Below, piece after piece: positions 1-8,802 of a stretch of DNA of 64,000 nucleotides (position 1 is its first letter; each line of letters opens with the position of its first letter). Position numbers and translations under genes: made by a program. This DNA is from Nitzschia sp. pyKryTriq1. Its lineage: Eukaryota; Bacillariophyta; Bacillariophyceae; Bacillariales; Bacillariaceae. The DNA is taken from contig OY101117.1 in NCBI GenBank assembly GCA_956465555.1, forward strand, positions 1,736,001-1,800,000, given 5' to 3'. The notes under the pieces are model-generated. The model was given only the letters and a program-made list of their open reading frames with translations. It ran no database searches and was not told the origin of the DNA.

Positions 1-26
1 CTCGACTATCGACCAGAATTGTCACC

Positions 27-1921
27 ATGAAATTCTCCTTTTTTGCAGTAGCACTGCTGCAACTAAAATGTGGATCGTTGCACGGTTTTTGTCCCCGGCT
101 TTCGCCATACCCAAAGTCTACCAATGCCCTTGTTTCAATGGCTGGAGGCGAAGGTGGGGACAGTGAATGGGTCAAAGCACTTTTGGAGAGCACAGGGGCC
201 GTTCCCGGTCAGTTTGAAAAGGAGATGAAAATGAAAGGCTTACTTGGCAACAAGGGCGATTCCAACCCCAAATTGACGGCAAATGCAAGACTTGTTCAAT
301 GGTTGGGAGAAGAGGGCGAGGTTTATCTCAGTGAAGAATCTTCCTGGGGAGAGGCTCCACACCCCATGGCTATTTCAACAGAAACTAAAGACGAAATCAC
401 AAACGAGTCGTCTGGTCGAGGTTTGCTAGCACGCAGAGATATCAATGAAGGCACGAACTTGCTGAAAATTCCCCTCAAACTTTGTCTCACAAAATCGTCG
501 GCTAGAAAGGCAGTAGGCAAAGATGTCCTACCAGCAGAAATTAATGAATACTTGGCAATTGCGTTGCAACTTATTCAAGAACGATATGTGCTCGGAGAAA
601 GCAGCTTTTGGGCTTCATACATTGGAGTGCTCCCCGAGACAGAAGAAGTCAACCCAACCTTCACATGGTCCGACGAAGATCTAGTATTTCTGGAAGGATC
701 TCCCGTGATTGCGGCGACAAGGAGTCTGCAGATGAAGTTGAAGTCGGAATTTGAGGCTCTCCTTGGCGGCGAAAACGGCCTCGTCAACAAGCATCCTGAT
801 CGTTTCCCGAAGGAGGTACGCGCGTCTCAAACGTTTTTGCTGTCCTTCATGTATAATAATTTCCTCTCACATTTCACCGCCGCAGCATTTCACCTATGAA
901 AACTGGATTTGGGCATTCACAATGCTCTTCTCGCGTGCGATTAGACTTCGAAGTTTGAAAGAAGGGGAGACATTAGCGATGGTCCCATACGCCGATTTGA
1001 TCAATCACTCGCCTTTTTCACAGGCGTATATTGACGCTCGAGAAGGGGGAGACTGGCTCTTCTCCAGTGGTGAGGAGGAAGTTATTTTATATGCTGATCG
1101 TGGATATCGTCGGATGGAACAGGTAAGCTTTGGAAACACATTCAGCAGCTGGACATTGTTGGTATTAGTGAACAAGCCCACGCCTCACATTTCTGTTCAT
1201 CATCCAGATCTATATTTCCTATGGACCGAAATCGAACGCAGAGCTTCTGCTCCTATACGGTTTTGCAGTGGAACGAAATCCTTTCAACTCTGTAGATATT
1301 ACGGTAGCAATTGCCCCACGGACGGAGTCCTTTGTGAAGGAGTTGAATGATGACAGCGTACCAGTGGATCCCTTGGCTGAAGAAAAAGTTGATTTCTTGG
1401 AATCGGTTGGAAGAGAAAGTCTGGTCGATTTCCCTTGTTACGCGGACCGATACCCAGTGGAACTGCTTGAGTTCCTTCGGTTGATGCAAATGACGCCTGA
1501 AGATACCAGGGGAAAGCCACTCAAAGACTTTGACTATTCGAGGACTATTTCTGCGGCCAACGAAGCTGCAGTTCTCACTTCGGTGATCTCCGCGGTAAAA
1601 CGACAACTCAGCAAATATCCAAACACCGAGGAAGAAGATGCGGCTCTTATCAAAGATAAGGCAACCTTCCGTCTTCTCTCCTACAACCAGCGCATGGCCA
1701 TCCGTCACCGACGCAACGAAAAGAGGTTGCTAAAACGAACAATTGCAGCGCTCGAGAATCAGATTGTAAAGCAAGGTCTGGATGACGAGAACCTTGCTCG
1801 TGCCCAAGGAAGCACTCTGGGACAACTCCTGCCAGGCGACGAGCGAAAATACGGAATGAAGCAAAAAACCGCACTGGAAGACCGACTAGAGAAGATGGGT
1901 CTGCCTGTAGACTTAAGGTAA
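27..1921 (+). CDS. Plastid-type SET-domain lysine methyltransferase (Rubisco LSMT-like)
   Basis: Three exons, 27-815, 886-1122 and 1208-1921 (all phase 0), give 579 residues. The family methylates lysines on plastid proteins such as Rubisco large subunit and fructose-bisphosphate aldolase, using S-adenosylmethionine. The SET core is clear: an N-terminal GRGLLARRDINEG segment, VPYADLINHSP (the NHS cofactor motif) and SYGPKSNAELLLLYGF (the catalytic-site Tyr region), followed by a helical substrate-binding C-terminus. The N-terminus MKFSFFAVALLQL...HGFCP fits a signal peptide plus a plastid transit site. The stop at 1919-1921 overlaps a good donor (AG|GTAAGC). Splicing 1917 to 1963 over a 45 nt intron would instead end in RPYLYSLKP with the stop at 1990, which is equally credible. 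The family call is firm; the substrate is inferred. Confidence 0.88.
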
Positions 1922-2844
1922 GCATTTCCTCAGCATCCTTGGAAGCTTTTGACTCTATCTAGGCCGTACTTGTACAGTTTAAAGCCCTGAGATCTACTTT
2001 TCCAGGTGCCGCGGGAAGTTTTCGCACAAGAAGAGTATAGTACTCGTACTTTTACTGAGCTACTGTAGGATCCTGTCTGTACGGGGTAGACACCCTATTA
2101 GTAATAGCAAAACAAATCAGCATTTGGTAGTCTAGCAAGGGGTTCGATACATCTCGACGCCTTCTTTTTGAATTTATTCAAATTTGTCAAGCTAGCAAGG
2201 CGAAGTACCGCAATGTTGAAATCCGTGAGTTCTCAGCGGTGGTGAGCGGCTTAGGGATTCGGGCTACTAGTGATTGACAATTTCAGGTTTAGATGCAAAG
2301 TTATGCATCTTAGAAATTATGAGCTTTAAAACTCTACTTTTAAAATGAAATGATTTCGTCCATCATCTCTATCGTTCTCAATCTTGTGTCGAAAGAAGTC
2401 TTTTACTTTCTTTCCTCTTCGTGGCGTATCTCCGAAACTTTTAGAGTTTAGTAATCGTATTTTGAATCGTGCGCCACTCGTGAATGCATCTCGCGTCTGT
2501 CCGTTGTCCGAGGACTTTTCATCGTTTGGTCAATTGGGGAGGTTTGGAGCATGGACAAATAAACAACACGGGATGTGCAACGCCTCGTAGAGCACCGCGC
2601 ACGATCGCGTTCCGTCCATGCCCAAGCGAAAGGCAAAGCAGCTGGACAGTTAAACTTTCCATCTCAAATTGCTTTGCAAAAAAAACCCTGCAACTTCTGC
2701 AAGTATTCCTAGTGTCGAGGTCAGCAAGATACTCGGATTCAGGGGTGGCAGTATTCATCTTCTTTGCCTTCTTCAAAATACTTGTTGACCGGTCGTTTCT
2801 CAACCAGTCATCCATCCTCGCCTCAAGCTATGTACGACACGGCT

Positions 2845-2881
2845 TGCGACAAGTCGGGCCCTTTTTTCAGGCCCCTAGATG
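2845..2881 (+). repeat. Degenerate copy of the 47 bp GCGACATGAG dispersed repeat
   Basis: This resembles 13552-13598 and 58785-58831. It shares GCGAC at the start and CTTTTTTCAGGCC followed by CTAGATG at the end, but lacks about 10 bp in the middle. It carries no ORF of its own. Confidence 0.55.
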
Positions 2882-3155
2882 TTCGAGAAGCCTCCCGAAG
2901 TGAAACGACTCGAACGCGGCGAGACGACTCCACCATCACCGGAGCTACCTTCTCTCTCTTAGATTGTCTCCGAGAGTTAGAAAGAAACTTGGAGTCGTGG
3001 ACCAATCCAATCGTGCGTAATCGTGAGCGCTGGTCGCGTCTGTCCGTCGTTCTTCGAACATCCGTTGTTGGTAGATATTCGAACAGTACCAATACTACCG
3101 GTAATAGAGTAGAGGAGAGTTGATAGAGGAGAGAGAGAGAGAGAGTACCTCTTCA

Positions 3156-3172
3156 CCCCCCCCCCCCCCCCC
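3156..3172. repeat. Poly-C tract with adjacent GA microsatellite
   Basis: Seventeen consecutive C residues follow a (GA)n stretch at 3127-3145, about 55 bp upstream of the ATG of the carrier-like gene. Copy number in such tracts is unstable, so the exact length may reflect sequencing. Confidence 0.8.
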
Positions 3173-3225
3173 AGGAGCCTTACTTGTGTCGAGGCCTCCT
3201 ACAATCCTGTGAGCGAGATACCAGA

Positions 3226-4538
3226 ATGAACATCCTTACAATATATCTGCTGCTCTTGGGTTGCTGTTTATTCAGCGTCTCATCTGAAGCATTTTCGAAG
3301 ACCCAGTACGCATGCAACAATGCACCCGTAAGGCAAGCCGAACGAGAAGTAGCGGTTGAAGAATCGTCACCGATGTCTGCATCGATCGCATCGGACTGCC
3401 AAATCAGCCGCCGTAGTTTGTTGGGGACACTGTCAGCAGCAGGTCTTATTTTGTCTGTCCCCGACGCTTCAAATGCCTATGGGCCCGTTGCTGTTCATAA
3501 TTCACTAGCAACTGGAATTGATTTTCCGACCACCGCCGTCACAGCCGATACCACAGCTGCAAATATAGATTGGGATGAAGTTCTCCAGAAGGCCAGCAAA
3601 AAAGCGCTTGGTGGTGGCAAAGCAGGAGCGCTTGCTGCCGTCGTCCAGGTTCTATCGTTGATGTGGTTACGAACAAGTATGAATCGACAATACAGATACG
3701 GTGGAGATTTGCAGTCTTCACTGAAGGCATTGTGGGACGAAGGAGGTATTCCCAGATTGTACCAAGGTCTGCCGTTTGCCCTCATCCAAGGACCACTGAC
3801 AAGATTCGGTGATACAGCTGCCAATGTTGGCATTCTTGCACTTTTGGAAAGCACTCCGGAGACGCAGGCATTGCCGCTACCAATCAAAACGGCGATTGGA
3901 AGCATATCAGCTGGCACATGGAGAGTCATTCTAATGCCAATCGATTCGTCAAAAACTGCGATGCAAGTCGAGGGGGCAGACGGGCTGAAGAATCTATGGG
4001 GCCTCGCTGCAACCGAAGGTCCTGGTGCACTGTACCAAGGAGCTGTTGCCCAAGCGGCAGCAACTGCCGTGGGTCACTTTCGTAAGTAATCACAGCAACG
4101 AATTGAGTTTTCTGACTAGTAATCCCAGTCCTCTCATAATATTTTTCGTCAGCATGGTTTTTGACCTATAACTGGCTGAACGAAGAGCTTCCAGCAGTGT
4201 CGGCATCAGATGATTTATTTCTTTCATTGGCTCGGTCGGCGTTCTTAGGACTCGTGGCATCTTGCGTTTCGGATGTTTGTTCAAACAGTCTTCGAGTTAT
4301 CAAGACGACAAAACAAACGGCGAGACTGGGCAATCAAGACGAAGGCACGCAATTAATCCAGGTCGACAACGGCAAAGAGCTCTCTTATCCAGAAATTGTT
4401 CGAATAATTGTTGAAAAGGATGGATGGGTGGGACTGTTTGGGCGCGGTTTGCAGACGCGTCTTCTGACAAACTCTATTCAGGGCGCAGTTTTTAGCGTTG
4501 TATGGAGATACTTTCAGCAAACGGGTGGTTTACAGTAG
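3226..4538 (+). CDS. Mitochondrial-carrier-family protein with plastid/thylakoid-like presequence
   Basis: Exons 3226-4081 and 4153-4538 give 413 residues. The carrier fold is seen in repeated modules such as LKALWDEGGIPRLYQGLPFA, the PIDSSKTAMQ signature (P-x-D-x-x-K) followed by GLKNLWGLAATEGPGALYQG, and a last module with IVEKDGWVGLFGRGLQTRLL. These proteins exchange metabolites across organelle inner membranes. The first signature is degenerate. The N-terminus is unusual. Residues 1-22 form a signal peptide ending in SSEAF. Residues 61-84 (SRRSLLGTLSAAGLILSVPD then ASNA) look like a twin-arginine thylakoid signal. An ATG at 3226 is preferred to an upstream in-frame TTG because it puts the signal peptide first. 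Substrate and membrane are unknown. Confidence 0.82.
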
Positions 4539-4574
4539 AACCTGATCCAGCGCCTCTTTCTTCAGAATTAACAT

Positions 4575-7130
4575 TTATACTCCTAAATCTATACTTCGCG
4601 CACTAGCCAGGCCCAGTTTTTGAACCGCCCACAAGTTTAACAGCTGCTGCGGCGGTCGTAGATTGACGTTTCGGTAAGCCCAGAGGGTGTTGGCAACGGC
4701 TTGCGCACTTGTTTTATCAATTCTCGCGATCATCACATCTGAAAGGCTGTTGTACACGTCTTCATCTCCCACTCCTAACCTTGCAAGGGCGTACAATGCC
4801 ATAGCGGCCTCTTTGGGGGACACTTCTACCTCCTTAGAAGTCAGACGGGCCATGAGCTGGTCCACAAGATTGTGATGAACAAAATTTACTCTTGAGAGCC
4901 CCCACAAGATATTTGAAACTTCGACTGCATTCATTTCATGGGCGAGTTCTGCAGCTCTAAGAGCAAATGAGACCACAATACCCTGCGTCGGAGCACCCAG
5001 TCTTCCCAAAGCCCAGATGCACTGTGTGACGTCCACTCGAGTGAGCTCGTGCACCCTTTCCGATAGTGCCGTGGCGATTATATATGCACTTTGCACGCAA
5101 GGTGGTCCGGCATCTTTTGTAGATTCTTCTTCACACTGATCAGCAATACTGCTATAACCACCTGTCTCCCAGACACTCATCTTTCCACAGGACCAAAGAC
5201 TCTGTGCCATTTGTCGCGCCGACGGTGCATCAGGTGCACGTGACATTTCAGCCATCATCGACACAAGATGGTCAAATATACCCATATCGTGAAAGTATGA
5301 TGCTTTGGCGTAAGCGTGTAGTGCAGACGAAACTTCTGCCGGCGACAATTTTGATGTCAGCAAATGTCCACCATAGCTGTGGAACAGTTGCGATGTAAGT
5401 CCTCGTGGAAAATCATCGTTGGCGGAAGGCGTACCAGCAATGTTCTTCGGTAGAGACAAAATTGAGGTATACGTGGCAAGAATTCGACTTGCCAACTTCG
5501 GGGTACAGTTATCGATAACACGAGGATCCAAGATCCTCTGACCGAGCGCCTCGAGGGCCCCTTCGTGACGCCAACGAGCAATTGAAGCGAACCAAAGAAA
5601 GTTAGCGATTTCAGCCGTACTGCATTTGGCCAGAAAGTTCTTGTCAAGAAAGGCATTTTCACATGCCCGCAGATAGGGTTTCATCACGATGTTATTCTTT
5701 CTATACAAGAGAACTGGACACCGCAAAATTGAGTTGAACGGTTTCGGAGAAACTTTTCCTTCCAGAGTCAGACAAACCAAGCGATCTCCTGCGATCCTCA
5801 AAATATCAGAATGATTTGCAATTTGAAACTGTTGGATAGAGGAAATAATCCTTTCTAGCTCCAAAAGAGAAGAGCGCTCCAAGACGCAGTCATCGATGCA
5901 GACGAATAAAAGTTCGTCGATCACCGTGTCCTTCTTTTCAGTGTTGGTAAAAGTAGCCCACGCGGAAACCATCGTTGCCATTTGACCGGGGTGTATCCGG
6001 ACGCCATTGACTCTTTTCTTCTGCAAAATTGCCTGGAGTGCGGTGAATCCAAAGATGGCTGCTTCATCTTCTAGTTCCTTCAAGCCGCCGCTGTGCCACA
6101 GATCGTCTGTTGCCAATAACGCTCTACATAAATCATCGATCGTCGCTTCTTCTCTCACTTTCTGTTTTCGGAGTCTTCGCATGAACGCACGAAGCAGCAG
6201 TTTGGTCTCAGGAAAGCTCCCATTGTCTGCTGCATCATTGTCGAGAGGTTCGCTGTAACCCGCACGATTGTTGACGACCGTAGCAAGGGCATCCAAGCCA
6301 TGGGCGAGGTATTTCGCTGGTATTCTAGAAGAAGAGTTCGGTTTCAGCAGGTGTGCATAGATTCGAAAATGTAGCGGCGATTCGACTGTCCCAAGTCTGG
6401 CCATAGCCTGCAGGCATTGAAGTAACCGAATAGGTCCTAACTGCCTGAGGTCCGAGGCGTCGTGTCGGGACAACATCTCAATTGCCGAGTCGACAAGATT
6501 ATCGAGAACAACTGTCAAGTTTTCGCAATCACTAGCATCAGCATAAACATCTGCGTACGACAAAATTGCCAGAGCTTGAAGGATATCAGCCAGGGGATAA
6601 ACGCCTAATATACCATGTCCTCGCTGAGCTACAACCATTTGGTCCCCGATAGTATCCAGTAACGACGCCAACAACCGTCTCTGAATATCGTCACTGCTGT
6701 GTTTCTCTCGTGCAGAAATGAGCGCCAGGCGCCTGAGTGCTGCCGCCAAGATATCCATGCTGAATTGTGGGAACTTGCGTAGAGTTTCTTCGATGGTAGT
6801 GTCGTTCAAATGGACGAATTCGAACTCCTCCATGCTGCCTCGGGGAGTTGAATTTAGAGCATTGGATGCACGAAACGCGGTACTCAACATCTCACCAAGC
6901 TCTTTTGTGGTCCTCGCCTCAGTCACGGATTTCATCACGGAAGAGTCTCGGTCAAAATCAGATTCAGTTGTTGAAACAACCATCGAAAGATGAGGCACAT
7001 GTTTCTCATCGCGTGCCACACGTCGCCACCCAATAACTTGCGTAGCAGTGAAAGACCACGATAATGAACAACCTAGAACGATGAGTGCGTATAATTCAAC
7101 TGGAAATCGCCTCTTAGACAGCAATAACAT
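4575..7130 (-). CDS. Plastid-targeted helical-repeat protein (OPR/FAST-like RNA-binding type)
   Basis: Single exon, 851 residues, convergent with the carrier gene 36 bp away. The C-terminal half is a string of helical units of the type AxxISNxLWALAxLG, for example VTQCIWALGRLGAPTQG, VSNILWGLSRVNFV, AAMALYALARLGVG and VANTLWAYRNVNLR. These match octotricopeptide-like or FASTK-type repeats, which bind organellar RNA and act in its processing or translation. The start MLLLSKRRFPVELYALIVLG then SWSFTATQ is a signal peptide plus an S-F transit site, so the plastid is the likely location. No C-terminal RAP domain or nuclease motif was recognised. The repeat class is firm; the RNA target is unknown. 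Confidence 0.75.
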   Translation of the reverse strand: MLLLSKRRFPVELYALIVLGCSLSWSFTATQVIGWRRVARDEKHVPHLSMVVSTTESDFDRDSSVMKSVTEARTTKELGEMLSTAFRASNALNSTPRGSMEEFEFVHLNDTTIEETLRKFPQFSMDILAAALRRLALISAREKHSSDDIQRRLLASLLDTIGDQMVVAQRGHGILGVYPLADILQALAILSYADVYADASDCENLTVVLDNLVDSAIEMLSRHDASDLRQLGPIRLLQCLQAMARLGTVESPLHFRIYAHLLKPNSSSRIPAKYLAHGLDALATVVNNRAGYSEPLDNDAADNGSFPETKLLLRAFMRRLRKQKVREEATIDDLCRALLATDDLWHSGGLKELEDEAAIFGFTALQAILQKKRVNGVRIHPGQMATMVSAWATFTNTEKKDTVIDELLFVCIDDCVLERSSLLELERIISSIQQFQIANHSDILRIAGDRLVCLTLEGKVSPKPFNSILRCPVLLYRKNNIVMKPYLRACENAFLDKNFLAKCSTAEIANFLWFASIARWRHEGALEALGQRILDPRVIDNCTPKLASRILATYTSILSLPKNIAGTPSANDDFPRGLTSQLFHSYGGHLLTSKLSPAEVSSALHAYAKASYFHDMGIFDHLVSMMAEMSRAPDAPSARQMAQSLWSCGKMSVWETGGYSSIADQCEEESTKDAGPPCVQSAYIIATALSERVHELTRVDVTQCIWALGRLGAPTQGIVVSFALRAAELAHEMNAVEVSNILWGLSRVNFVHHNLVDQLMARLTSKEVEVSPKEAAMALYALARLGVGDEDVYNSLSDVMIARIDKTSAQAVANTLWAYRNVNLRPPQQLLNLWAVQKLGLASARSIDLGV

Positions 7131-7235
7131 GCTTGTCAGCTTCTATTTGACTTTGATGTCATGCATGTAACGTATTTGTACTGTAGATCTACCGGTACAT
7201 GTACCAGGTAAAGTATCAAATAGTGGCAACTAACT

Positions 7236-7262
7236 GAGGATGAGGATGAGGATGAGGATGAA
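7236..7262. repeat. (GAGGAT)n microsatellite
   Basis: Four tandem GAGGAT units run into GAGGAAGTGATGAGG-like sequence. They lie upstream of the helical-repeat gene, in its likely 5' UTR or promoter. Confidence 0.85.
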
Positions 7263-7724
7263 GTGATGAGGAGAAGCGAGAAGAACAAAAACAAAACAAA
7301 CCCATTTGTTAACAAACAACACAAGAACCACGAACCACCGCCAGGCCCATCATCGCAGATTTTAAGAACAAAAAGTCAGCAGAGCCCGCCGCCGGCCTCG
7401 CTGGTAGGTTTCGATTGGTTGGCCTTTCGTCATACCGGTACGAGTCGACGAGTATCGAAGGACAGACGGTCGCCAAAACGGTCCTGGCGCAGGCGCCAAC
7501 CAGCCCTCAACTCTCTCGGACAATCTAGACCGATGAATATTAGTATCTAGTGTTTCAAATTCGTTGGCCTAAGACCCTACTCGACTTCGAACTGCGTAGC
7601 CGTTCTCAGTCTTTCGGGTTACCCTTCGGTACATCACCTTGCCTCGTTCAAAGGTGTAAGGGATGGTGGGCGGGTTTTTTAAATCACATGTACTGTTCCT
7701 GTAGAAACATACTGGGATGTATCT

Positions 7725-7756
7725 TGTTCGCTTATCCATTGGATATGCAAAGACGC
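7725..7756 (-). repeat. Isolated terminus of the 36.9 kb MITE family
   Basis: The reverse complement of this 32 bp segment matches 36875-36907 apart from one T. It includes GCATATCCAATGGATAAGCG. The partner terminus was not found nearby, so this is probably a truncated copy. Confidence 0.6.
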
Positions 7757-8127
7757 TTCCATCAGAAGCTCCTTCTGCCTCCGTCTGGCCGGCTGTCGAG
7801 TCACATCCGTTGCGCGTAAGCGCGTGAAAGGCCGTTGTGGAGGCCTTTTTGAGATACTGGGGAGGTTACTCGAAAATAACATCCCCTAATGTGTCATACC
7901 GGTACATCCACAGTACCTGGTACAGTGCAGCTACTACACATCCACTGCACCACACCCTGTTCCGTCGCTCTACTACTAGAGAGAGGTAGGCGTTTGCCAC
8001 AATCATCATCATCGGCGGTGCCTCCCAGCCCGACGCTACACAGCAACAAAATAAGACTCTGTCTGAGTGCCCGCCAGAAGCAACAGTGGTGTAATACAAT
8101 ACTTCTTCAGTCCACACGCGGGAAGAG

Positions 8128-8802
8128 ATGAACGTTGATGGAGGCACGCATGCAGGGGATCCTGTCCCTGTCAGCAAGGAAACCGGACCAGATAGTGCCA
8201 CGATCCCGGCAAACGCTCTTCTCTCGGATCTTCCCCGGGCAGCAGAGCTACTTTTTGGGAACTCGACTGCGGACAAAAAGCTTTACTGGGACCGATCGCA
8301 CTACGATTCGCCAGAGTCGCAGATGAAGGCCTTGGAAAAATCATCGACACTCTACATTGGGAACATGGCGTTTTCGACTCGTTCCATGCACATCAGATCA
8401 CACTTTTCACAGATTGGGGCGGTCAAAGCTGTTCACATGGGTCTGGATCGATTCAGGAGAACACCCTGCGGTTTCGGTTTCGTGGAATATTACGATCGCC
8501 GAGATGCTCTAGAAGCGGTAGCGAGCTTGAGTGGTACGAAATTGGATGGCCGCGTGATACGAGTTGAATTGGATGCTGGCTTTCAGCGTGGAAGGGAACT
8601 GGGGCGAGGTGCAAGTGGTGGCCAGGTCCGCGATGACCGTCGTGGAGGACTCGATCCTGCTAGAAGCAAACGCGATCCTGCATCTGGCAGCAGGCAGGAA
8701 GAGATTTCTGGGGGGGCTACCGAGAAACGCGACCATGAAGACAGCTATACGGAGTTGGGAACCGATCGTCCAGAACAGAATCCTCGTTTTCGTGAAGATT
8801 AG
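8128..8802 (+). CDS. NCBP2: Nuclear cap-binding protein subunit 2 (CBP20)
   Basis: Single exon, 224 residues. One RRM occupies about residues 70-145, with RNP2 LYIGNM and RNP1 CGFGFVEYYDRRDAL, preceded by the CBP20-specific YWDRSHYDSPESQMKAL segment. Its aromatic residues (Tyr-Trp) belong to the cap-binding region of the family. The RRM is followed by VIRVELDAGFQRGRELGRG and an Arg/Gly-rich, charged tail. CBP20 with CBP80 binds the m7G cap of nuclear transcripts and promotes splicing, export and decay. The protein is longer than the roughly 156-residue human one because of extensions at both ends. The ATG at 8128 is the first in frame. Confidence 0.95.
   Translation: MNVDGGTHAGDPVPVSKETGPDSATIPANALLSDLPRAAELLFGNSTADKKLYWDRSHYDSPESQMKALEKSSTLYIGNMAFSTRSMHIRSHFSQIGAVKAVHMGLDRFRRTPCGFGFVEYYDRRDALEAVASLSGTKLDGRVIRVELDAGFQRGRELGRGASGGQVRDDRRGGLDPARSKRDPASGSRQEEISGGATEKRDHEDSYTELGTDRPEQNPRFRED

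Larger units (their letters stand above)
1922..3225. other. Intergenic region, no supported gene
   Basis: About 1.3 kb between two + strand genes. Short open frames on both strands show no recognisable domain. It holds a degenerate copy of a dispersed repeat (2845-2881), a TACCGGTA palindrome near 3095, a GA-rich microsatellite (3127-3145) and a run of 17 C (3156-3172). The last two lie just upstream of the next gene's ATG and probably sit in its promoter or 5' UTR. Confidence 0.6.
7131..8127. other. Intergenic region with microsatellite and repeat fragments
   Basis: This is the shared 5' region of two divergent genes. It contains (GAGGAT)n at 7236-7262, TACCGGTA copies near 7190, 7434 and 7898, a fragment related to 32294-32335 at about 7485-7527 (CCCTCAACTCTCTCGGACA), and a copy of one end of the 36.9 kb MITE at 7725-7756. 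No convincing gene. Confidence 0.6.
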
